Source: Nocardioides islandensis
Lineage (GTDB): Bacteria > Actinomycetota > Actinomycetes > Propionibacteriales > Nocardioidaceae
Direction: 5' to 3'
Assembly (NCBI RefSeq): GCF_015352455.1
Contig: NZ_JADKPN010000003.1
Span: 240,567 to 304,566, forward strand
DNA: 64,000 nucleotides
Part shown: piece after piece, positions 53,302-60,781 of the stretch
Position numbering within the stretch: position 1 is the first letter of the stretch
Layout of the letters: every line of letters starts with the position of its first letter
Translations under genes and position numbers: made by a program
Notes under the pieces: generated by a model
Seen by the model: only the letters and a program-made list of their open reading frames with translations
Told to the model about the DNA's origin: nothing
Databases searched by the model: none

Positions 53302-54303
53302 ATGACCCGGTACGGCGCCCAGTTCGGACCCGACATCACCTTCCTCGGCGTCGACCCGGTGGACCTCGACGACGCGGCCGCGCTGGCCGAGGCGGACGTC
53401 GTGGTCGTCGGGGCGCCGTTCGACGGCGGCACCTCGCACCGGCCGGGCACCCGCTTCGGCCCGATGGCCATCCGCCAGACCGACTACCTGCCCCAGGACG
53501 GCTCGCGCCCGCACCTGGCGCTGCGCGTCGACTCGCTGCAGGACGTCCGGGTCGTCGACGCCGGCGACGTCGAGATGCCGCCCGGCGAGATCGAGCGGGC
53601 GCTCGGGGCGCTGGAGCAAGCCGTGTACGCCGTCGCGTCGGCCGGCGCCGTACCCCTGGTGCTCGGCGGCGACCACTCGATCGCGCTGCCGGACGCCACC
53701 GGTGTGGCCCGGCACCTCGGGTTCGGCAAGGTGTCGATGATCCACTTCGACGCCCACGCCGACACCGGGGACATCGAGTTCGGCTCGCTGTACGGCCACG
53801 GCCAGCCGATGCGCCGGCTCATCGAGTCCGGCGCCCTGCGCGGCGACCGGTTCCTCCAGATCGGGTTGCGCGGCTACTGGCCCGGCCCGGAGACGCTCGG
53901 CTGGATGGCGGAGCAGAACATGCGCTCCTACGAGATGACCGAGATCGGCAAGCGCGGCCTCGAGGCGTGTCTCGACGAGGCCTTCGAGATCGCGCTCGAC
54001 GAGTGCGACGCGGTCTTCCTGTCGGTCGACATCGACGTCTGCGACCCGGGGCACGCGCCGGGCACCGGCACCCCGGAGCCGGGTGGGCTCACGTCGCGGC
54101 AGCTCCTGGACGCGGTACGCCGCATCTGCCGCGAGCTGCCGGTCGCCGGCATCGACGTGGTCGAGGTGTCGCCGCCGTACGACCACGCCGAGATCACGGC
54201 GTACCTCGCCAACCGCGTGTGCCTCGAGGCCCTCGCGGGCCTGGCCGTCCGCAAGCACGGCATCAGCCACGACCCCGCCGGCCCGCTCCTGGAAGGGCGC
54301 TGA
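53302..54303 (+). CDS. speB: Agmatinase/ureohydrolase family protein
   Basis: 333 aa. All binuclear-manganese motifs present: VLGGDHSIALP (His), IHFDAHADTGD (three ligands) and LSVDIDVCDPGHAPGTGTPE. Family members cleave agmatine to putrescine and urea; guanidinobutyrase and related activities cannot be excluded. Polyamine genes on both sides favour agmatinase. The stop (54301-54303) is directly adjacent to the next gene's start. Confidence 0.92.
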   Translation: MTRYGAQFGPDITFLGVDPVDLDDAAALAEADVVVVGAPFDGGTSHRPGTRFGPMAIRQTDYLPQDGSRPHLALRVDSLQDVRVVDAGDVEMPPGEIERALGALEQAVYAVASAGAVPLVLGGDHSIALPDATGVARHLGFGKVSMIHFDAHADTGDIEFGSLYGHGQPMRRLIESGALRGDRFLQIGLRGYWPGPETLGWMAEQNMRSYEMTEIGKRGLEACLDEAFEIALDECDAVFLSVDIDVCDPGHAPGTGTPEPGGLTSRQLLDAVRRICRELPVAGIDVVEVSPPYDHAEITAYLANRVCLEALAGLAVRKHGISHDPAGPLLEGR

Positions 54304-55914
54304 GTGAGGACGACCGCGTTCGTCGACGGGTCAGTGTTCGACGGTCACCGGTACCTCGGACCGCGCACCCTCGTCGTCCGCGACGGCAGGGTCACCGCCG
54401 AGACCGACGTACCGCCGGGGGCCGATGTCGTCGCCATGGCCGGCGGGCTGGTGAGTCCCGGGTTCACCGACGCGCACTGCCACCCGATCCAGGGCGGGCT
54501 GGAGCGGCTGCGCTGCGACCTGTCCGAGGAGTCGACGCGCGAGGGGTACCTCGCCGCGGTCAAGGCGTACGCCGACGCGCACCCCGACCGGGAGTGGATC
54601 CTGGGCGGAGGCTGGGCGATGCCGGCGTTCCCGGGCGGCACGCCGACGGCCGCCGACCTCGACACGGTCGTGCCGGACCGGCCGGCGTTCCTGCCGAACC
54701 GCGACCACCACGGCGCGTGGGTCAACTCGCGCGCCCTCGCGCTGGCCGGGATCGACCAGAGGACCCCGGACCCGGCCGACGGTCGCATCGAGCGCGACGC
54801 CGACGGCAACCCCACGGGCACCCTGCACGAGGGCGCGATGGCGCTGGTGTCGCGACTCGCGCCCGGCATCAGCGCGGCCGAGTACTACGGCGGGCTCATC
54901 GAGGGGCAGCGGTACCTGCACTCGGTCGGTGTCACCGCCTGGCAGGACGCGATCGTGGGCTCGTACGCCGGGATGGACGACCCCGGCGCGACGTACCGCC
55001 GGGCGGCCGAGAGCGGCGACCTCCGGTCGCACGTCGTCGGCGCGCTCTGGTGGGAGCGCGACCGCGGTCTCGACCAGGTCGCGGACCTCGTGGCCCGCCG
55101 GGAGGCGCTCAGCGGCGGCCGCTTCCAGGGTTCGGCGATCAAGATCATGCAGGACGGTGTCGCCGAGAACTTCACGGCCGCGATGCTCACGCCGTACCTC
55201 GACGCCGAGGGCCGGGAGACCACCAACCGCGGCCACTCGTTCGTCGAGGCGGGGGCGCTCCGGGAGGTGGTCGCCGCGTTGGACGAGGCCGGCTTCCAGG
55301 TGCACGTGCACGCGATCGGCGACCGCGCGACGCGGGAGGCACTCGACGCCTTCGAACGGGCGCGCCGGGAGAACCGGCACCACATCGCGCACCTGCAGGT
55401 GATCCACCCCGACGACGTCCCCCGCTTCGCCGCGCTCGGCGTGGCGGCCAACGCGCAGGCCCTGTGGGCGTACGCCGACGAGCAGATGACCGAGCTGACG
55501 CTGCCGTTCCTGGGCCCGGAGCGGGGCACGTGGCAGTACCCCTTCGGTGACCTGCACCGCGCCGGTGCGCGTCTGGTGATGGGCAGCGACTGGCCGGTCA
55601 GCAGCCCCGACCCGCTGCAGGCGATGCACGTGGCGGTCAACCGCACGGACCCGGAGCGGAGCAACGGCGAGGAAGGCGAGCCGTTCCTGCCCGAGCAGGC
55701 GCTGGAGCTGGAGACAGCGTTCGCGGCGTACACCTCCGGCTCGGCCTGGATCAACCGGCGCGACGAGCTGGACGGCGCCGGCGCGCTGGCACCCGGCGCG
55801 GCCGCCGACCTCGTCGTGCTCGACCGCGACCCGTTCGCCGGCCCGCCCTCGGAGATCGGCCGCACGCGCGTCGTGTCGAGCTGGATCGACGGCGAGGCGG
55901 TCTACTCGCGGTGA
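54304..55914 (+). CDS. YtcJ-like amidohydrolase (amidohydrolase 3 family)
   Basis: 536 aa, GTG start immediately after agmatinase. Metal motif FTDAHCHPIQGG; HGAWVNSRALALAG; the Asp in VMGSDWPVSSPDPL; and the C-terminal ADLVVLDRDPF strand. The family acts on amide or formyl bonds of varied small molecules. Being fused tightly to the agmatinase gene suggests that it serves the same amine pathway, e.g. hydrolysing an N-acylated amine, but this is inference. Confidence 0.88.
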   Translation: MRTTAFVDGSVFDGHRYLGPRTLVVRDGRVTAETDVPPGADVVAMAGGLVSPGFTDAHCHPIQGGLERLRCDLSEESTREGYLAAVKAYADAHPDREWILGGGWAMPAFPGGTPTAADLDTVVPDRPAFLPNRDHHGAWVNSRALALAGIDQRTPDPADGRIERDADGNPTGTLHEGAMALVSRLAPGISAAEYYGGLIEGQRYLHSVGVTAWQDAIVGSYAGMDDPGATYRRAAESGDLRSHVVGALWWERDRGLDQVADLVARREALSGGRFQGSAIKIMQDGVAENFTAAMLTPYLDAEGRETTNRGHSFVEAGALREVVAALDEAGFQVHVHAIGDRATREALDAFERARRENRHHIAHLQVIHPDDVPRFAALGVAANAQALWAYADEQMTELTLPFLGPERGTWQYPFGDLHRAGARLVMGSDWPVSSPDPLQAMHVAVNRTDPERSNGEEGEPFLPEQALELETAFAAYTSGSAWINRRDELDGAGALAPGAAADLVVLDRDPFAGPPSEIGRTRVVSSWIDGEAVYSR

Positions 55915-55915
55915 T

Positions 55916-56020
55916 CGCTGGTCGAGGAGGGACGAAGTCCCGTCACGAGACCTCGCCACCGGTACGCCGACCCGTCACCGGGTCTCGTGACGGGCGCTGG
56001 CGCGCCCTCCTCGACCAGCG
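55916..56020. repeat. Nested inverted repeat, GCTGGTCGAGGAGG family
   Basis: Outer arms CGCTGGTCGAGGAGG (55916-55930) and its complement (56006-56020) are exact. Inner arms CCCGTCACGAGACC (55939-55952) and GGTCTCGTGACGGG (55981-55994) are also exact. It lies between convergent genes. Copies of the same family occur at 58861, 60164 and 63312. Confidence 0.85.
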
Positions 56021-56028
56021 GGTGGTGG

Positions 56029-57246
56029 TCAGCTGACGTCCTTCGGGTCGGGCAGCTCGTCCTGGGGGTGGTTCTTGAGGTACGGGCCGACCTTGTCGTC
56101 GAGGACGGCCTTCCAGAGGATCTTGGCGGCCTGGCTGTCGATGATGTTGGAGTCGCCGACGCCCGGGATCACCTGGTAGCGGAGCAACGGCAGCGTCATG
56201 AAGCGGACGTTCTTGCTGTTGATGCCGCGCAGGCTGAGGGCCAGGTTGCGCAGGTCCTTGGTCGACCAGTCGCTGTCGACCGCGAGGTGGCCGGTGATCG
56301 CGCCGAGGACGTTGTTGAGCTTGACGGGGTTGCCGATCGTGCCGTCCGACAGGGTCTTCTGGAGGACGGCGCGCAGGAAGTTCTGCTGGCGGTCGATCCG
56401 GTCGAAGTCCCCCTCGAGCAGACCGTGCCGCATCCGGACGTACTTGAGTGCGAGCTCGCCCTGGACGTGGTGCCAGCCCTCGGTCCACTCCTGGTCCTGG
56501 GCGCTGTCGAAGACCGTCTGGGGCACGTAGACGTCGACGCCGCCGATGGCCTCGGTGAGCTGGTTGAAGCCGGCGTAGTCGATCACGGCCATGTGGTCGA
56601 TGTGCACACCGCTGAGGTTCTCGATGGTGCGCCACGTCCCGAACGGGCCGTACTCCGCGAACGCCGTGTTGATCTTGTTGCGCCCGTGCTCGTCGCCCTT
56701 CTCGTCGTAGATGGGGACGTAGGAGTCGCGCGGGACGGAGACGACGTACGCCGTCTTCCGGTTGGCCGGGATGTGGACGACCATCATCGTGTCGCTGCGG
56801 TAGGCGCCGGGGTCCCACGCGCCGTCCTCGAGCAGCTGGGCGACGGTCGGCTTCTTCACCAGCCGCTGGGGGTTGTCCGCGCCCATCAGCAGGATGTTGA
56901 TCGACTTGTTCGCGGCCTTCGGCGGGCGGTTCTCGTCGCCGGTGATGACCGAGGAGTCGATGCGCGGGATCGCGTTGATCTTGCCGTTGAGGTTCAGGGC
57001 GTACCACGTCGTCAGGCCGATGATCACCAGCGCCAGCGCGGTCAGCCCGGCCGCCAGCCGCCGGTGGTGGCGGCGGAACTGCCACACCGCGAGCCCGATG
57101 AGGCCGAGGATCCCGATGAGCAGCATCCACACGGCCGCGTCGATGTGGCCGTGCAGGTTCAGCCAGCCGAGCAGCACGACGTACAGCACCGCCGCGAGCG
57201 TGACGGCCACCGGCTTGGCCCAGGGTCTGCTCCACAGCTCGCGCAT
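56029..57246 (-). CDS. LytR-CpsA-Psr (LCP) family cell-wall ligase-like protein
   Basis: 405 aa, three N-terminal TMs then an external LCP domain: INILLMGAD, then YRSDTMMVVHIPANRKTAYV with VSVPRDSYVPI (Arg and Asp of the catalytic site), NKINTAFAEYG and FDRIDRQQNFLRAVL. LCP proteins transfer undecaprenyl-linked polymers such as wall teichoic acid or arabinogalactan onto peptidoglycan. It interrupts the amine genes without an obvious functional link. ALDH is divergent. Confidence 0.9.
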   Translation of the reverse strand: MRELWSRPWAKPVAVTLAAVLYVVLLGWLNLHGHIDAAVWMLLIGILGLIGLAVWQFRRHHRRLAAGLTALALVIIGLTTWYALNLNGKINAIPRIDSSVITGDENRPPKAANKSINILLMGADNPQRLVKKPTVAQLLEDGAWDPGAYRSDTMMVVHIPANRKTAYVVSVPRDSYVPIYDEKGDEHGRNKINTAFAEYGPFGTWRTIENLSGVHIDHMAVIDYAGFNQLTEAIGGVDVYVPQTVFDSAQDQEWTEGWHHVQGELALKYVRMRHGLLEGDFDRIDRQQNFLRAVLQKTLSDGTIGNPVKLNNVLGAITGHLAVDSDWSTKDLRNLALSLRGINSKNVRFMTLPLLRYQVIPGVGDSNIIDSQAAKILWKAVLDDKVGPYLKNHPQDELPDPKDVS

Positions 57247-57415
57247 CGGTCTCCTCGCGGCCCTTCTTCGGGATCCGCGGTCTCGACCGGCGTCGGTGTG
57301 CGGTTCTCGTGTCGTTTGGTGCGCCGGACGGAGGTTTCCGTCGCGAGGGTCCCTACAGAATCGAGGGACGCGTCGCTAGGCTCCCACCAACACGCGCTTC
57401 CTGAGGGGATACAGC

Positions 57416-58849
57416 ATGGCTGACCAGGCTTTCAAGAACGTCGTCAACGGCAAGCTCGTCGACAGCGTGTCGGGCGAGCGGTACGACGTCATCGACCCGA
57501 CCACCGGCGAGGTCTACGCGACCGCGCCGATGTCCGGCCCGGAGGACGTCGACCAGGCGTACGCCGCCGCGGCCGAGGCCTTCGAGGGCTGGGGCGACAG
57601 CACGCCCAAGGACCGGGCGGCCGCCTTGCTCAAGATCGCCGACGCGATCGAGGCCCGGGTCGAGGAGATCAACGCCGTCGAGTCCAAGGACACCGGCAAG
57701 CCGCTGGGCCTGACGATGTCGGAGGAGATGCCCTACGCCTCCGACCACTTCCGGTTCTTCGCGGGTGCGGCCCGCGTCCTCGAGGGTCGCTCGGCGGGGG
57801 AGTACATGGAGGACCACACGTCGTATGTGCGACGTGAGCCGATCGGTGTCATCGGCCAGGTGACGCCGTGGAACTACCCGCTGATGATGATGATCTGGAA
57901 GATCGCGCCGGCGCTGGCCGCGGGCAACACGATCGTCCTCAAGCCGTCCGACACCACTCCGGCCTCGTCGACGCTGCTGGCCGAGCTGGCGCAGGAGTTC
58001 CTGCCGCCGGGCGTGCTGAACGTCGTGTGCGGCGACCGCGACACCGGCCGCGCGCTCATCGAGCACAAGACGCCGCAGATGGTGGCCATCACCGGCTCGG
58101 TACGTGCGGGCATGGAGGTCGCCAAGTCGGCGTCCGCCGACCTCAAGCGCGTGCACCTCGAGCTCGGCGGCAAGGCGCCGGTCGTCATCTTCGACGACGC
58201 CGATGTCGAGGCGGCCGCCGAGGCGATCGCGGTCGCGGGGTACTTCAACGCCGGCCAGGACTGCACCGCCGCCACCCGCGTGCTGGCCGGCCCCGGCGTC
58301 CACGACGACTTCGTCGCGGCGCTGACCGAGCAGGCCAAGAACACCAAGACGGGCATGCCCGACGACGAGGACGTCCTCTACGGTCCGGTCAACAACTCCA
58401 ACCAGCTCGCGCACGTGTCCGGCATGGTCGACCGGCTGCCGGACCACGCCACGCTCAACATCGGCGGTCACCAGCAGGGTGAGGCCGGCTACTTCTACGA
58501 GCCCACGGTGCTCTCGGGCCTCAAGCAGGACGACGAGCAGATCCAGACCGAGATCTTCGGCCCGGTCATCACCGTCCAGAAGTTCTCCGACGAGGCCGAG
58601 GCGCTCGCCTGGGCCAACGGTGTCCAGTACGGCCTCGCCTCCTCGGTGTGGACCAAGGACCACGGCCGCGCGATGCGGATGTCGAAGAAGCTCGACTTCG
58701 GGTGCGTCTGGGTGAACACCCACATCCCGTTCATCTCCGAGATGCCGCACGGCGGGTTCAAGCACTCCGGCTACGGCAAGGACCTCTCGGTCTACGGGTT
58801 CGAGGACTACACCCGCCTCAAGCACGTCATGCACTTCATCGGCGAGTAG
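57416..58849 (+). CDS. Aminobutyraldehyde/betaine-aldehyde-type dehydrogenase
   Basis: 477 aa. NAD-ALDH motifs: GVIGQVTPWNYPLMM, VLKPSDTTPASS, VAITGSVRAGM, HLELGGKAPVVIFDDAD (catalytic Glu) and GYFNAGQDCTAATRV (catalytic Cys). The PuuC/PatD-type gamma-aminobutyraldehyde dehydrogenases of actinobacteria have this look. It would oxidise 4-aminobutanal to GABA, completing the path from putrescine. A TAGGCT box at 57377-57382 and a GAGGGG site precede the ATG. Confidence 0.92.
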   Translation: MADQAFKNVVNGKLVDSVSGERYDVIDPTTGEVYATAPMSGPEDVDQAYAAAAEAFEGWGDSTPKDRAAALLKIADAIEARVEEINAVESKDTGKPLGLTMSEEMPYASDHFRFFAGAARVLEGRSAGEYMEDHTSYVRREPIGVIGQVTPWNYPLMMMIWKIAPALAAGNTIVLKPSDTTPASSTLLAELAQEFLPPGVLNVVCGDRDTGRALIEHKTPQMVAITGSVRAGMEVAKSASADLKRVHLELGGKAPVVIFDDADVEAAAEAIAVAGYFNAGQDCTAATRVLAGPGVHDDFVAALTEQAKNTKTGMPDDEDVLYGPVNNSNQLAHVSGMVDRLPDHATLNIGGHQQGEAGYFYEPTVLSGLKQDDEQIQTEIFGPVITVQKFSDEAEALAWANGVQYGLASSVWTKDHGRAMRMSKKLDFGCVWVNTHIPFISEMPHGGFKHSGYGKDLSVYGFEDYTRLKHVMHFIGE

Positions 58850-58860
58850 CTCCCGCTCGG

Positions 58861-58926
58861 AGGTCTCGACCACCGATCCATTGCTGGTCGAGCCGGGGGA
58901 GCGCCAGCGAGCCCGTGTCGAGACCT
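58861..58926. repeat. Inverted repeat with GCTGGTCGAG core
   Basis: AGGTCTCGAC (58861-58870) and GTCGAGACCT (58917-58926) are exact reverse complements, with TGCTGGTCGAG inside. Same family as the elements at 55916 and 60164, here between co-directional genes. Confidence 0.7.
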
Positions 58927-58949
58927 CGTGAGAGGAAAGACCACCTGAC

Positions 58950-60161
58950 ATGAAGATCCTCCTCGTCGGCGCCGGCGGCGTCGGCGCCGCGTTCGCGTCC
59001 ATCGCGGCCCGCCGCGACTTCTTCGAGCAGATCGTCATCGCCGACTACGACGCGTCGCGCGCCGAGAAGGCGGCGGCGCAGGACGAGCGGTACGTCGGGG
59101 CGCAGGTCGACGCGTCGTCCCAGGAGTCCGTGGCCGCGCTGGTCCGCGAGCACGGCATCACCCACGTGATGAACGCCGTCGACCCGGTCTTCAACATGTC
59201 GATCTTCAACGGGGCCTTCGAGGCCGGCGCGGACTACCTCGACATGGCGATGTCGCTGAGCAAGCCGCACCCCGAGGCGCCGTACGAGAAGACGGGCGTG
59301 AAGCTCGGCGACGAGCAGTTCGCGGTCGCGTCGGACTGGGAGTCCGCCGGGCGGCTCGCGCTCGTCGGGATCGGCGTGGAGCCGGGGCTCTCGGACGTGT
59401 TCGCGAGGTACGCCGCCGACCACCTGTTCTCCGAGATCGACGAGCTCGGCACCCGCGACGGCGCGAACCTCACGGTCACCGACGAGGCGGGCAACGAGAT
59501 CTTCGCGCCGTCGTTCTCGATGTGGACCACGATCGAGGAGTGCCTGAACCCGCCGGTGATCTGGCAGGACGGCGAGTGGCACACGACCGCGCCGTTCTCC
59601 GAGCCGGAGGTCTTCGACTTCCCCGAGGGCATCGGGCCCGTCGAGTGCGTGAACGTCGAGCACGAAGAGGTGCTCCTCATGCCGCGCTGGGTCGACTGCA
59701 AGCGGGCGACGTTCAAGTACGGCCTCGGCGACGAGTTCATCAACATCCTCAAGGTGCTCAACACCCTCGGCCTCGACCGCACCGAGAAGGTGCGCGTCAA
59801 GGGCGTCGAGGTCTCGCCGCGTGACGTGGTCGCCGCCGTGCTGCCCGACCCGGCGACGGTCGGGCCGCGGATGAAGGGCAAGACCTGCGCCGGCTTGTGG
59901 GTCACCGGGACGGGCAAGGACGGCGAGCCGCGCTCGACGTACCTCTACCACGTCGTCGACAACGAGCAGACGATGGCGGAGTACGGCCACCAGTGCGTGG
60001 TCTGGCAGACGGCCATCAACCCGGTGGTGGCGCTGGAGCTGCTGTCGCGGGGTACGTGGTCAGGCGCGGGCGTGCTGGGCCCCGAGGCCTTCGACGCCGT
60101 ACCGTTCCTCGACCTGCTGACCGAGTACGGCTCGCCCTGGGGGCAGAAGGAGCTGGACTGA
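58950..60161 (+). CDS. Saccharopine-dehydrogenase-like NAD(P)-dependent oxidoreductase
   Basis: 403 aa. N-terminal Rossmann loop KILLVGAGGVGAAFASIA, then IADYDASRAEKAAAQ and GVEPGLSDVFARYAADHLF, characteristic of saccharopine/carboxynorspermidine dehydrogenases. It follows the aldehyde dehydrogenase by 100 bases with a GTGAGAGGA site. Carboxy(nor)spermidine dehydrogenases make polyamines reductively from an aldehyde plus diamine, so a polyamine substrate is attractive. No carboxyspermidine decarboxylase gene is in the window. Oxidation of saccharopine-like adducts is the alternative. Confidence 0.88.
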   Translation: MKILLVGAGGVGAAFASIAARRDFFEQIVIADYDASRAEKAAAQDERYVGAQVDASSQESVAALVREHGITHVMNAVDPVFNMSIFNGAFEAGADYLDMAMSLSKPHPEAPYEKTGVKLGDEQFAVASDWESAGRLALVGIGVEPGLSDVFARYAADHLFSEIDELGTRDGANLTVTDEAGNEIFAPSFSMWTTIEECLNPPVIWQDGEWHTTAPFSEPEVFDFPEGIGPVECVNVEHEEVLLMPRWVDCKRATFKYGLGDEFINILKVLNTLGLDRTEKVRVKGVEVSPRDVVAAVLPDPATVGPRMKGKTCAGLWVTGTGKDGEPRSTYLYHVVDNEQTMAEYGHQCVVWQTAINPVVALELLSRGTWSGAGVLGPEAFDAVPFLDLLTEYGSPWGQKELD

Positions 60162-60163
60162 AC

Positions 60164-60215
60164 CGCTGGTCGAGGAGCGACGAAGACAGCGCCAGAGCGT
60201 CTTCCTCGACCAGCG
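60164..60215. repeat. Inverted repeat CGCTGGTCGAGGA, 13-bp arms
   Basis: CGCTGGTCGAGGA (60164-60176) and TCCTCGACCAGCG (60203-60215) are exact. Located between two convergent genes, 3 bases after one stop. Possibly doubles as a bidirectional terminator. Confidence 0.8.
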
Positions 60216-60224
60216 TGAACCTCG

Positions 60225-60668
60225 TCAGGCGTCGAGCCGCTGGGCGAGCGCGACCACGATGCCCTCGGGGCCGCGGACGTACGCCATCCGCCAGACGCCC
60301 TGGTACTCGCCGATGCCGCCCACCAGCCCGTAGCCCTTCGCGGCGAGCTCGTCGACGAGCGCGGGCAGGTCGTCGACCTCGAACGCGACGTTGCGCAGGC
60401 CGACCTCGTTGGCCATCGCCGTCTGGTTGCCGGGCACGACGTCCGGGCGGATGAACGTGCAGAGCTCGAGGGTGGTGCCGCCGTCGGGGAGCCGGAGCAT
60501 CGCGACGTCCGTGCGTGAGTCCGGGATGCCGCACACCGTGTCGAGGAACGGATCCTCGAGCTCCGTGCGGCCCTCGAGCTCGAGCCCGAGCCCGAGGAAG
60601 AACTCGATCGCGGCGTCGAGGTCGGCGACGGTGATGCCGACGTGGTCGAAGCGTCGTACGCGGTTCAT
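60225..60668 (-). CDS. VOC (glyoxalase/bleomycin-resistance-like) family protein
   Basis: 147 aa from ATG 60668, six bases after GGAGA. RRFDHVGITVADLDAAIEFF is the VOC N-terminal motif with a metal-binding His; GGTTLELCTFIRP supplies Glu; RNVAFEVDDLPALVDEL is the second half; and PEGIVVALAQRL carries the last Glu-like position. Could be an isomerase, lyase or dioxygenase-type VOC enzyme. Divergent from the FAD/GcvT gene. Confidence 0.88.
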   Translation of the reverse strand: MNRVRRFDHVGITVADLDAAIEFFLGLGLELEGRTELEDPFLDTVCGIPDSRTDVAMLRLPDGGTTLELCTFIRPDVVPGNQTAMANEVGLRNVAFEVDDLPALVDELAAKGYGLVGGIGEYQGVWRMAYVRGPEGIVVALAQRLDA

Positions 60669-60746
60669 GGTCTCCATACTCACCGGACGGAGCCGGCGCG
60701 CGATCCTCGACATCGGCGACGCGGCAGATTTCTCGGGCGTTCCTGA

Positions 60747-60775
60747 TTGAACAGTCATTCAAAGAATGGCAGGCT
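60747..60775 (+). promoter_or_regulatory. Promoter with overlapping palindrome for the FAD/GcvT gene
   Basis: TTGAAC (60747-60752), a 17-base spacer and CAGGCT (60770-60775), followed by 6 bases and the ATG at 60782; no ribosome site, so leaderless. TTGAACAGTCATTCAA (60747-60762) is a palindrome with 5-bp arms covering the -35, the place a TetR-type repressor would bind. Confidence 0.55.
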
Positions 60776-60781
60776 GCCCCC